A DNA stretch of 54,725 bases from the NCBI GenBank assembly GCA_022801595.1, contig JAAWSO010000066.1, forward strand, positions 1 to 54,725. The letters are read 5' to 3'. The notes below the pieces were generated by a model. The model did not search any database. It was given only the letters and a program-made list of their open reading frames with translations, and had not been told where the DNA came from. This stretch comes from Clostridiales bacterium. Its GTDB lineage: Bacteria; Bacillota; Clostridia; Oscillospirales; Acutalibacteraceae. The stretch's first letter is position 1, and the number at the start of each line of letters is the position of its first letter. This document shows, one piece after another, positions 23,901 to 30,670 of the stretch. The position numbers were made by a program, and so were the translations under genes.

Positions 23901-24063
23901 GGACCCTTCCGTCCCGCAAACCGGGGAAAACTGGCTCTCAACTTACGTTGGGATCGGCGTCCTTTCCGCTTCCACGCTTTCCACCATCGGCCTGCTGATC
24001 TGGTTTTGGAGGGATCGGAAAACCATGAAACAACAGGAGGAGGAAAACGAGCATGAAACATAA
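17956..24063 (+). CDS. Giant cell-wall-anchored thioester/SpaA (Cna-B) adhesin
   Basis: 2035 residues from GTG 17956, chosen because AAAGGAGGT (17936-17944) precedes it and a signal peptide follows (VFLAALFFFLMIPLSGILN, cut near HAA-38). Cys86 (AYCLQLG) and Gln149 (KQVLIW) match the pair that forms the reactive thioester of Gram-positive adhesins. A long series of SpaA/Cna-B beta modules follows; many of these form Lys-Asn isopeptides. A 12-residue linker repeat (about 22060-22200) and three 90-residue C-terminal modules (ELTKTDVS...) precede VPQTGEN, a hydrophobic helix and a charged tail, the sorting signal. It heads the transfer operon, so it probably promotes mating contact or host attachment. 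Its end overlaps the lipoprotein gene by 11 bases. Confidence 0.9.
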   Translation: MTKPKQILRKSTSVFLAALFFFLMIPLSGILNLTVHAASKGEYDVKVRWRASWTKGFSVRNPHDNKTYSVSGHGTIIYIDGVTAYCLQLGAPAASNPSAILQVAGISEPSYFEKNLPKDTQKQVALILGLSQDLGTSGHEKYVYDYAKQVLIWESTLGFRNYKSFEYNKDTDKILFNNIGNGSGAADGVDLTAKEIRAAYVEIENRVKEYLKIPTNTVDKPENTKVAAQMVPTKVPAPTPDKPDATKIEKWTADIKDPTWKYTDIALFNSSPTAQKYKIVMSLLPDNTGVHIEMPHPTNPDGTPLDEAGWNPIKAEIEAAVFQADKTQNQQLKAITGGDFYCYATEDPKDQKMIAGTPKVDPISLFFKVSFDQLPPETPDPDPPPPDPPKPPKIDVPGQKYGEYDDAGGLGGATIVLYQTAGYEKVETPPGEPKPEVPEYELVQYDTPKKIATTKSKDDGSFVFRNLSGGEYYAQELDHATGGGYTLEGSKKPVNNYLNPTVFSDEGEICYFNIEMTTDPEADSPYTLTADTEYIELYNYQQHGMISIQKLDKETGDQPQGDGTLQGAKFSIIEVEGYEADGTPYGMVVQNLVTNEQGKATSSELQEGVKYCITETNAPIGYLLYTNGDKGAWYQEFMIEFDGDHDNEITYEYTRLEHGVAGGKNDTPMQCANQIKKGRFKIYKFLEKLPDGNPGENDNQQKIPGAGLTFDIYLASKTPKSDTPDAEYVENRYIFRQKANGEIMTVEEMANTPELAQGWVSSVVTDSNGEAITELLPYGKYVVVERQPLAGYDLPHAIEQWVDSQVYWNPITKDFVGTVGGDGMGNDGGLGIEYNPPSSTPTISQANLVKNKVMNALGTNKVYDEAYRGWITEEHYQSLLTYYDTFVNTPHYVDKDGNLYDEWGDPITPENGTLMTKDAAINMAMDLCSNMYDQYVAIDYDPDQVVEIGGDVYQEHKDEYEAAHGKPLEKVDEITYPLYIQNQTTKRYIQIVKKDAVSDKLIPLNDFYFKVWDCTRERWVEDNRNSATLGPVDVWQTNAKGEAVGVNGEDLAGKANLVDFLEFGEKGYDIYEIHTHSGYYLSETPVHFDFNYDSYKPGEPVIVEFHNNPVLGNATLQKAGEGPTSIVENEDGTTSIQFSDVNLKGAIFGVYVDDNQPVRAKDEDGTIRENRNPKRNYSYAVDTEYAETTRTLTFTASDTLNAGALVETIMTDENGIIKTSNLYEGKYYFKELYSPVGYELEESQIPFEIRDTHNKPFEPEDENLNPRSPTATNPDPAITTPNLDYQPEKDRLGAVEPAQNPTLEPLEMVFVSAYNKRQQLDLDIIKRFVMPVDGATLDWTGTKVAVYANEDIKNPNYVPPEPEPPTDGQFDKTLPEDNTSGQPDKTSPEDSASGQSDKISPEDSTSGQSDKPLPEEESPPQQPEPEPEFLYRKDQLIQEFEIADPHGYVLKTQELPFGKYYAKITKLPATVICRTEKFEFPIFLPPESQSSEAPEKPDVLEESAPTTGTFDIDLTKYFVWAWDAEHEKDHIAETPSGMFQDITFGLYNRKEIKNAATGAVLVPKDTLLNLFSFDENGKGITKVYDEQGNVVSYACNHLPIGDYYIKELTTYPGYILNLDEFDFRFYPNQEEDKKVHIIAVSASTEKKPILNRPDGTPELPDQPTPPEPEPPPEPEKPSKPKDPPPPKGNLELTKTDVSDGMLIPNCGVQILDENMQLVFQGYTGTEGKVVFTLSPGKYYYREFDAPAGYQIDDTPFPFEIRWDGDIVKATMTNEKATGQLELTKTDVSTGKTIPDCGVEILDETGKILFQGRTDENGVVVFPNLPTGKYYYREFDAPEGYLLDSTQFPFEIKETGEIVKAVMTNERKPSYLELTKTDVSTGKTIPDCGVEILDETGNVLFQGRTDGDGTVKFQLPIGKYFYREFDPPAGYLLDDTPFPFEIRENGEIVKAVMTNEPKVGQMIPSYTPDGGSDELTGKPPKPGDPSVPQTGENWLSTYVGIGVLSASTLSTIGLLIWFWRDRKTMKQQEEENEHET
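22054..22203 (+). repeat. 36-bp coding tandem repeats in the adhesin linker
   Basis: About four units of a 36-bp repeat (12 residues, DK-x-x-PED-x-x-SGQ) lie between two adhesin modules. The units differ at a few bases, and one happens to read CAATCTGACAAA like the dispersed palindrome. Copy number is likely to vary between strains. Confidence 0.8.
23023..23826 (+). repeat. Three near-identical SpaA modules
   Basis: Three tandem units of 265-276 bp, each beginning LELTKTDVS and ending KA(V/T)MTNE. Units two and three share long identical DNA runs (for example around 23297-23330 and 23573-23606), a sign of recent duplication or gene conversion. Confidence 0.88.
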
Positions 24064-25204
24064 GCCGAAAGCCTTGTGGAAAAAAACCGCCCTTCTGCTT
24101 GTTTCCGCTTGCTGCTGCGCCCTGTCTTTGACCGCCTGCGGCAACGACCTAGAGGAACTGAAGCAATATGAAACGCCATCCCTGCAAGTCATTTCCCCGA
24201 CCCTGATCCAGTATACGGAACCTTTTTCTTTTGTGGGAAAAGACGAGTCAGAAATCGCTTACCTGTTTGACGATCAAATGATGCTCGGGAAGCATCTTTT
24301 TGAAAAATCACAGGTGGACTATCAGGTGATTTCCAAAAAAGAAGTCACCAAACCAACGACAGTTTCGGAAACCGTCCGGTACACCGGACTCAAAACCAAA
24401 GATTTCGCCCCGCCGGAAACCATTCAAATCCAACGGGACGGAAAACAGCTGCAAGCCACGCTGCAAGACTTTACCGTAGAATCCGAAGGAGTCTCCCAGG
24501 CGCAAACCGGACGTTCCATCCACCTTTCCGCTAATACGAATTTCGGCTACACCACTTCCCTGCCGTCCCCAGGCCAGTCCAAATCGGTTTCTTACCGAGA
24601 TGAAGCGACGGGCAAAACCATAACCGCCAATCTTCCGTTGGAACGGATGGATACGCAGACTGACTGGCATTGGAGGGACGATGTAGAAATCCCCATTACC
24701 GTCACCACCTACGACGCCAATACCTACCTGCTCAACGGAAAAGAAATCCCCAAAAATGAGGAAACCCCCGCTTTGGAAGGTCACGAAAACGATCTTCTTG
24801 CAGCGTTAAACCTGTCCCCAGACAGCTACCGCATCACAAGTTGTCAGTGGGATGGGGAGCCTTATACCAATGAGTCAGGAGAGCTTTGCCGCAATGCCGT
24901 TGCCTACGGGCAGCGGTATGTCATCCAGTGCCAGGCGGTTTTCTCCGGCAGCGTCCCTCTTCCTCCCATTGAGAAGGAAACCTACCAGGGAATTGCCACC
25001 TATACCGCAACTGCAAAGCAACCCACCGGGGAAATGGAATATCAGGTGGAAGGGATTGCCACCTACCAAGCTTTGGAAACCAATCAAATTTCCATTCCCA
25101 TTTTGATCGTTTCCATCGGGATTTTGGTCTTGATCCTTCTGGCGCTTCTGGTGATTTTGCTCCTTGCCAAACGTCGAAAAAAGAAAGCGGAAACCGGACG
25201 ATGA
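24053..25204 (+). CDS. Membrane-anchored lipoprotein of the transfer operon
   Basis: 383 residues. A type II signal peptide with lipobox LTAC lies near residue 29; a large extracellular beta-rich domain follows, then a C-terminal transmembrane helix (ISIPILIVSIGILVLILLALLVILLL) and a basic cytoplasmic tail. It starts inside the last codons of the adhesin, so the two are coupled. Similar proteins sit beside SpaA-type adhesins on Firmicutes conjugative elements; I do not know a named function. A role in the mating-pair surface complex is inference. Confidence 0.8.
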   Translation: MKHKPKALWKKTALLLVSACCCALSLTACGNDLEELKQYETPSLQVISPTLIQYTEPFSFVGKDESEIAYLFDDQMMLGKHLFEKSQVDYQVISKKEVTKPTTVSETVRYTGLKTKDFAPPETIQIQRDGKQLQATLQDFTVESEGVSQAQTGRSIHLSANTNFGYTTSLPSPGQSKSVSYRDEATGKTITANLPLERMDTQTDWHWRDDVEIPITVTTYDANTYLLNGKEIPKNEETPALEGHENDLLAALNLSPDSYRITSCQWDGEPYTNESGELCRNAVAYGQRYVIQCQAVFSGSVPLPPIEKETYQGIATYTATAKQPTGEMEYQVEGIATYQALETNQISIPILIVSIGILVLILLALLVILLLAKRRKKKAETGR

Positions 25205-25230
25205 CTTTCCGAAAAATAGAATTCTTTTGT

Positions 25231-25263
25231 CAAAAAGCAGGATGTTCACCATCCTGCTTTTTG
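25231..25263 (+). terminator. 14-bp hairpin terminator/attenuator before the pilin-like gene
   Basis: CAAAAAGCAGGATG and CATCCTGCTTTTTG form a perfect 14-bp stem with a 5-base loop. It has only a 5-T tail within the stem, so it may partly attenuate transcription into the transfer operon. Its left flank TTTTGTCAAAAAGC echoes half of the dispersed palindrome. Confidence 0.7.
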
Positions 25264-25305
25264 ACGCCATTTACACCATTTACAAACAGAAAGAAGGAAA
25301 CTCAC

Positions 25306-25581
25306 ATGAACAAATTTCAAGTCTTAACCCAAACTGGCGGCGACGCTATGGCTCAGCTGGAAACCACCGCCAACAACTTTTTTAAAGATATTCAAATCTA
25401 TATTTGGATCGCCGTCGCGGTGGCTCTCATTACCAACGGCATTCTATGCGTGGTTGGAGGCGAAGAAGGACGACAAAAAGCGAAAAAAGCGTTCCCATGG
25501 GTGCTTTTGGGCTGCGTCTGCGTTCTTGGCGCCGTATCCATCGCAACCTGGGTGACTGGAAATGTCGCTTTCAGCGGCTAA
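25306..25581 (+). CDS. VirB2/TrbC-like small two-helix membrane protein
   Basis: 91 residues from ATG 25306 (AAGAAGGAAACTC upstream). After a polar N-terminus (QLETTANNFFKDIQ), two hydrophobic helices (IYIWIAVAVALITNGILCVVGG and FPWVLLGCVCVLGAVSIATWV) are separated by a charged loop EEGRQKAKKA. This is the layout of VirB2/TrbC pilin-like proteins and of small Maff2-type proteins encoded at this place in Clostridial conjugative elements. It precedes the coupling protein by 38 bases. Confidence 0.75.
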   Translation: MNKFQVLTQTGGDAMAQLETTANNFFKDIQIYIWIAVAVALITNGILCVVGGEEGRQKAKKAFPWVLLGCVCVLGAVSIATWVTGNVAFSG

Positions 25582-25619
25582 TCTTCCAAATAAAAAAACA
25601 GAGAAAGGAGGGAGTCTCC

Positions 25620-28049
25620 TTGAAAAGAAACAAACAAAAAAAGCTGGATTCCAGCTATGAAATCAATCAGTCTGGAAAACAGCTTCTTGGGGAACACCGG
25701 ATTATTTCCAACAAGAAAATCCTGCTTCCTTTTTTGGGCTTGGTAAGCCTTGTTTTCTTTTTCCTTTGCAATTACCTCTTTCAAATGATCCTCCAAATCC
25801 CTAGGATCAGCCACACAAGTGAAATCCCGTTTGACCCGGGAATTGGAAACGCCTTTGTTTTCCAATCAAATTATTGGATTTTTTATGTGGTACTGGCGGC
25901 GGTCGCGCTCTTTTTTGATCTTCGGATTCTCTACATGGTGCGAACCAACTTTAAAGATTTCAATGTGAATCAAAAAGGATCGGAACGCTTCGCGACCTTG
26001 GAAGAAATCCAGAAGCAATATAAGGAAATCCCGGAAAAAGACTATCCCTACCCTGGAAAGCCAGGGGCGCTCATCTGCCGCTATCGGGACAAAATTTACA
26101 TCGACGACAGCCCCGTCAATAACCTAATTATTGGTATGACCCGAAGCGGTAAGGGCGAAACCTATGTGTTCCCTTCCATCGATATCTACAGCCGGGCACA
26201 GAAAAAATCTTCCATGATTATTGTGGACCCAAAGCTAGAACTGATAAAGTCCAGCTATCAGACCCTGAAAAAACGAGGGTATGAAATCCATATTTTGAAC
26301 CTGACCAACCCCAGCGATTCCATGGGATTTAACCCGCTGCAGCTAGTCATTGACGCATACAAGCGCAAAGAATACGCAGAAGCGGAACTTCTGTGCAGCA
26401 GCTTTTGTTTTTCCATCTTTAATCCAGATGCCGGGGACGGCGACAGCCAGTTTTGGTCTAATAACTCCACCGCTTTATTGACTGCCTTAATCCTTGCCCA
26501 TGTGGAGGATTGCCTGAAGGCGGATCAGAAAGCCAACGAATTGGCAGAACAAAAATTTTTGGAAAAACAACAAGCCTTCCATCGGCTCACCCCAGAAGAA
26601 AAAGAGCAAGTCCGTAATAATTGGGGGGCTGCCATGGAGAAACAGTACGCCCTTCCAGAGCAAGTCTTTGTCCCTTCCCATGAAAATGAGAAAAAGATCA
26701 ATATGTATTCCATTATCAATACCTTTTCCATTCTTGCCAACCAGCAAGTAAACGAAACCCAAACCGCCCTAGACCGGTACTTTTCCTGCCGTGACGATCT
26801 AGACCGGGCGAAGCTGAAATATTCCGCCATCGGGATCGCCGGAGATCGGACAAAAGGGAGCATCTTTTCCAATACCTTTTCCAAACTCACGGTATTTACC
26901 TATGAAAACATTGCCAAGATGACGGCGGAAAGCAGCGTAAACTTGGAAGATATCGGGTTTGGCGAAAAACCAATCGCCGTGTTTTTGAGCATCCCGGACT
27001 ATGACCGGAGCAATCACTTTATCGCCAGCGTTTTTATCCGCCAGCTTTATTTTGTCCTGGCAAAAAAGGCCACGGAATCCATGTCTGGAAAATGTACCCG
27101 GGAAGTCATTTTTCTTTTGGACGAATTCGGGAATATCCCGGCCATTGAAAGCATGGCCAACATCATCACGGTCTGCCTTGGCCGGAACATCCGGTTCAAC
27201 CTGATTATCCAGTCCTATTCCCAGCTGGATCAGCTGTACGGGGACGACAGTCAGACCATCATTGGAAACTGCGGAAACAAAATTTACATCAAAACCGATG
27301 ATCTGGGGACAGCCAGGGATTTTTCCGAGCTGCTGGGAAACCGGACGGCAATCAATGCAAACCGTTCCGGAAAAGTCCTCTCTATGGAAAAAACGTTGAC
27401 GGAAATGTACGAAGAACGGGCTTTGCTCACGGTCAATGAACTGATGCGGCTGCGGCAAGGGGAATGCGTCGTGAAACGCTCCATGAAGCAATCCGATTTG
27501 CACGGAACCCCCATTACCGCTTACCCCATCTTCAATACGGGGAAAACCGCATTTAAGTACCGGTTTGAGTACTTGACCGATACCTTCCCCAATCCCGACA
27601 GCATTGATTTTGAAAAGCTGAAAAAGGATGAAAAGCTGGAAAACACCAGCGACATTGAAATGGAAAAACGGGTCTTTGATCCCAAGGCGCGCCTGGCAGA
27701 GCTGGAAAAAGAACAGGCGGAAAAAGAAGCAAGGGAGCAAGCGAAGGCACAAGAAACTCCCAGCAACCCTCCCCTGGAACCTTCCGAACCAGAAAAAGAG
27801 GAACCGGGAGATCCCCTGGACGACACCCCTCTGGCGGATCTGCCCGGCTTCCAGCTTCTCTGCGGAGCCTGTCGGCAAAATGGAATTGAGGAGGATTTCT
27901 CCCACATGACCCTTGGGGAACTTACCCATCTGGTGGAAGAAAAGGTGCGGAATTACACGATTTCCGCAGACTGTTACTGCTTCTTAATGGATGCGATGAA
28001 AAAAGAAAAACAGAAACTAGAACCAGGATCGGAGGGGATGGACGATTGA
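25620..28049 (+). CDS. VirD4/TraG-type coupling ATPase
   Basis: 809 residues from TTG 25620, fixed by GAAAGGAGGGAG; upstream in-frame codons lie inside the previous gene. Two N-terminal transmembrane helices, Walker A GMTRSGKGET with Lys178, Walker B FLLDEFGN with Asp501-Glu502, and the family segment NLIIQSYSQLDQLYG. It brings the relaxase-DNA complex to the secretion channel. The last 100 residues (Pro/Glu-rich linker and a short helical domain) are an extension that may recognise this element's relaxosome. Stop and next start overlap. Confidence 0.95.
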   Translation: MKRNKQKKLDSSYEINQSGKQLLGEHRIISNKKILLPFLGLVSLVFFFLCNYLFQMILQIPRISHTSEIPFDPGIGNAFVFQSNYWIFYVVLAAVALFFDLRILYMVRTNFKDFNVNQKGSERFATLEEIQKQYKEIPEKDYPYPGKPGALICRYRDKIYIDDSPVNNLIIGMTRSGKGETYVFPSIDIYSRAQKKSSMIIVDPKLELIKSSYQTLKKRGYEIHILNLTNPSDSMGFNPLQLVIDAYKRKEYAEAELLCSSFCFSIFNPDAGDGDSQFWSNNSTALLTALILAHVEDCLKADQKANELAEQKFLEKQQAFHRLTPEEKEQVRNNWGAAMEKQYALPEQVFVPSHENEKKINMYSIINTFSILANQQVNETQTALDRYFSCRDDLDRAKLKYSAIGIAGDRTKGSIFSNTFSKLTVFTYENIAKMTAESSVNLEDIGFGEKPIAVFLSIPDYDRSNHFIASVFIRQLYFVLAKKATESMSGKCTREVIFLLDEFGNIPAIESMANIITVCLGRNIRFNLIIQSYSQLDQLYGDDSQTIIGNCGNKIYIKTDDLGTARDFSELLGNRTAINANRSGKVLSMEKTLTEMYEERALLTVNELMRLRQGECVVKRSMKQSDLHGTPITAYPIFNTGKTAFKYRFEYLTDTFPNPDSIDFEKLKKDEKLENTSDIEMEKRVFDPKARLAELEKEQAEKEAREQAKAQETPSNPPLEPSEPEKEEPGDPLDDTPLADLPGFQLLCGACRQNGIEEDFSHMTLGELTHLVEEKVRNYTISADCYCFLMDAMKKEKQKLEPGSEGMDD

Positions 28050-30313
28050 CTTATCAAACAAGCCGTGTGGCGCAAATCCTCACGGATTTCGCCCAATATT
28101 TTTCTCAATCCGCCTGGTACTCCGATCTTCTGGTCTGGCTTTCCCAACTCATCTTAAACCTGATGAAAACCCTAGTGGACGCGGCGGACACTCTGCTGGA
28201 TAAGGTGTATATCCTCTTTGATTTCACCCGGTCCTCCCAGGTCACTAGCTTTCTGAAAACCTTTTATCCTTATTTGTGGATTCCCTTTGCCATGGCCCTG
28301 GTGATTTTGGGATATCAGCTTATCATGAACAAGGAGGAAACCAAACCAAAAGTGGTGCAAAACCTGCTCATCGCCGTCCTGGTCATCACCGCCATGCCCA
28401 ATATGATGCTGATGATCAACGATTTTACAAAGACGGCTACTACTTATGTCAAGGACAACGATTGGGGCGTAGAGGAAACCACCGACCCCAACTTTACTTT
28501 TGCGGATCGGATTATCCTGGATCAGTTAACCGATCTGCGGTATCTCAACCGTTTGGATTGGGATATGAAAAAGCTGAAAGGCGATCCGCCCCGCCGCAAC
28601 AACATCACGACCAAGGCGCAGCTGGATTCCCTGGACTGGACCGAAAAACTCTGGTCCAAAGGAAGCTTTGACGGGAAGCTGGAAAGCGATGAAAAGATCA
28701 ACGACAGCTTATCCGGCAGTGAAAAGAAAGAATTTGTCTTTGATTATTACCTGCAATACAACGACAAATCCAAAGCGGTAGAAGCAGTGAAAATCCAGGA
28801 TCATTCGATCATGACGTTTTTAATTCGTTCCTACTACCGCTATCACATTGATTTTGTCGCCGTGCTCATCACCCTGGGCGCGGCTGCTTTGGTTCTGTTC
28901 TTCACGGCTTTTAAGACGGCAAAGCTGCTGTGGGAGCTTGCCTTCCACCAGTTCCTCGCCCTGATCTTTTCCGCCAGCGATCTGAATACCGGACAGCGGA
29001 TCAAAGCCATTTTAAAATCTATGGCTTCCATCTATATGACCATTTTTCTGTCCGTGGTGCTGCTGAAATTCTACCTCATGAGCTCCTCTTTCATCAACTC
29101 ACAAAACAGCCTGCCCACCTTAGTCCGAGCCTTTATCCTTCTGTTCCTGGCTCTGGCTTGTATTGACGGGCCAAACATCCTGGAACGGATTTTGGGTATT
29201 GACGTAGGCCTGAAAAGCGGATTCCATACTGCCGCAGCAGCGTTCCGGGGCGGCCAAAGCATTTTCCGGGGCGCAAAAGCAGCTGGACATGCCGTATCCA
29301 ATGCCGGAAAAGGGGTTGCTGGTGCAGCTAGTTCTTTCTTTTCCCGGAAACAGAACGATGTCAGCGGGTATTCCCCCAAAGGTTATCAGGGAGAAAACAT
29401 TAGTATTTACCATTCTTCCAATCAGAGGAGAGAAGGCGACTCGAAAGAATCGTCCCGCCAGGATACTTCCAAGTCCATTTATAACCAAAATAAATCGGAG
29501 TCAACCGCTGCCCACCAAGGGGACAGCGGGTCTATCTACCAGAAAGGCGAGCAAAGCTCCCAATCCAATGTAGGAATCCAGCAAGAACAAAATGCGGAGC
29601 AGGCCAGCCTGTATACCAGCAATTCTGCCCAACAGTCGGATTCCCAAACCATTTCCCAATTTTCAGCGGGAGACTCGGCCAATGCCCAGTCTCCATCTCT
29701 CTATGAAAATACCTCCCATACGGTAGAGAAAAAAGAGGAAACCAAGCCAGCTTCCTCCCCGTCCGCCTCTGGAACGAAAGGGCTGGGAATCTCAGCTTCC
29801 GGTCAAGAAAAACTTTCTCCTCCGGGAATTGCCGGGAAGAATTCGGAACGTCCGAAAGAGATCGGCGGCCTGTCCAAATCCTCGCAGAACCCATCTTTGT
29901 TTGGCGGAAAACCATCCGCGATTCCCCCTGCGTCCCCTCTAACGCAAAACAAAGATAAGCTGGGAAGCCACGGCGCAAAATCTTCGGATCTTCCCATAAA
30001 CCGGGATCTTGCTTCCCTGTCATCGGACAAGAAAGACAGCCTGTATTCCAAACCGCTGGACTCCTCCAACCGGGAACCTTCTGGGAAAACCGACCATCCA
30101 AACGCTCCATCCCTCCACCAAGAGCCGCCTGTGATCAGCTTCCTGGAAAAAGGCCATGCCGGCTCTCTGGAAAACGCAGCGAAACCTTCCATCTTCCCTG
30201 AGCCGGACAGCAGTCAGCCAGAAGAACAAACCTTATTCCCACCGGAACTTCCAGACAAACCTCTGGAGCAGCCGCCGGAAAACCCGAATCAACCAGAAAA
30301 ACCAAAACCTTAA
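28046..30313 (+). CDS. VirB6/TrbL-like polytopic channel protein
   Basis: 755 residues from TTG 28046, overlapping the previous stop by four bases. The N-terminal 440 residues contain about six hydrophobic helices separated by a large extracellular loop (about residues 130-255), as in VirB6/TrbL-like proteins of Gram-positive type IV secretion. Residues 440-755 are disordered and rich in Ser, Gln and Pro, with no recognisable fold; such tails are common but the length here is notable. It probably forms part of the inner channel with VirB3/VirB4. Confidence 0.82.
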   Translation: MTYQTSRVAQILTDFAQYFSQSAWYSDLLVWLSQLILNLMKTLVDAADTLLDKVYILFDFTRSSQVTSFLKTFYPYLWIPFAMALVILGYQLIMNKEETKPKVVQNLLIAVLVITAMPNMMLMINDFTKTATTYVKDNDWGVEETTDPNFTFADRIILDQLTDLRYLNRLDWDMKKLKGDPPRRNNITTKAQLDSLDWTEKLWSKGSFDGKLESDEKINDSLSGSEKKEFVFDYYLQYNDKSKAVEAVKIQDHSIMTFLIRSYYRYHIDFVAVLITLGAAALVLFFTAFKTAKLLWELAFHQFLALIFSASDLNTGQRIKAILKSMASIYMTIFLSVVLLKFYLMSSSFINSQNSLPTLVRAFILLFLALACIDGPNILERILGIDVGLKSGFHTAAAAFRGGQSIFRGAKAAGHAVSNAGKGVAGAASSFFSRKQNDVSGYSPKGYQGENISIYHSSNQRREGDSKESSRQDTSKSIYNQNKSESTAAHQGDSGSIYQKGEQSSQSNVGIQQEQNAEQASLYTSNSAQQSDSQTISQFSAGDSANAQSPSLYENTSHTVEKKEETKPASSPSASGTKGLGISASGQEKLSPPGIAGKNSERPKEIGGLSKSSQNPSLFGGKPSAIPPASPLTQNKDKLGSHGAKSSDLPINRDLASLSSDKKDSLYSKPLDSSNREPSGKTDHPNAPSLHQEPPVISFLEKGHAGSLENAAKPSIFPEPDSSQPEEQTLFPPELPDKPLEQPPENPNQPEKPKP

Positions 30314-30331
30314 CGAAAGGAGGCATAACCC

Positions 30332-30670
30332 ATGCCGCAAGAAGATTCCCTGACCATTGTTCAGGAACTCAATTCTCCCATTAAACTAAACCGCTGGCTG
30401 TATCTCTTTGATTTATTTTTCATCATGGGATTCCTAGCAGTTTGTTTATTCTTTTCCAGATTTGTTCACAGCTCCCTGACGCTCCCGTATGGGATGTTCA
30501 GCTTAGTTGTCTCCATCCTTCTGACATTGCGCTCCCCCTACAACCCGCAAAAACGGATTTTCCAAACCATTCTTTTTATGGTCAAGAAAGACCGGGCCGT
30601 ATACCGGCCAATTTCCATGGAAAAGGAGGACAAATATGACCTTATTGGACAACCTGACTCGGATGTTTGA
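30332..30670 (+). CDS. VirB3/TcpE-like small membrane protein (DUF5592-like)
   Basis: 112 residues, SD AAAGGAGG. Two adjacent hydrophobic helices (YLFDLFFIMGFLAVCLFF, LPYGMFSLVVSILLTLRSP) and a conserved NPQKRIFQTILFMVKKDRAVY tail, as in PrgI/DUF5592/VirB3-type proteins that partner VirB4. It overlaps the virB4 start by 35 bases. Confidence 0.8.
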   Translation: MPQEDSLTIVQELNSPIKLNRWLYLFDLFFIMGFLAVCLFFSRFVHSSLTLPYGMFSLVVSILLTLRSPYNPQKRIFQTILFMVKKDRAVYRPISMEKEDKYDLIGQPDSDV

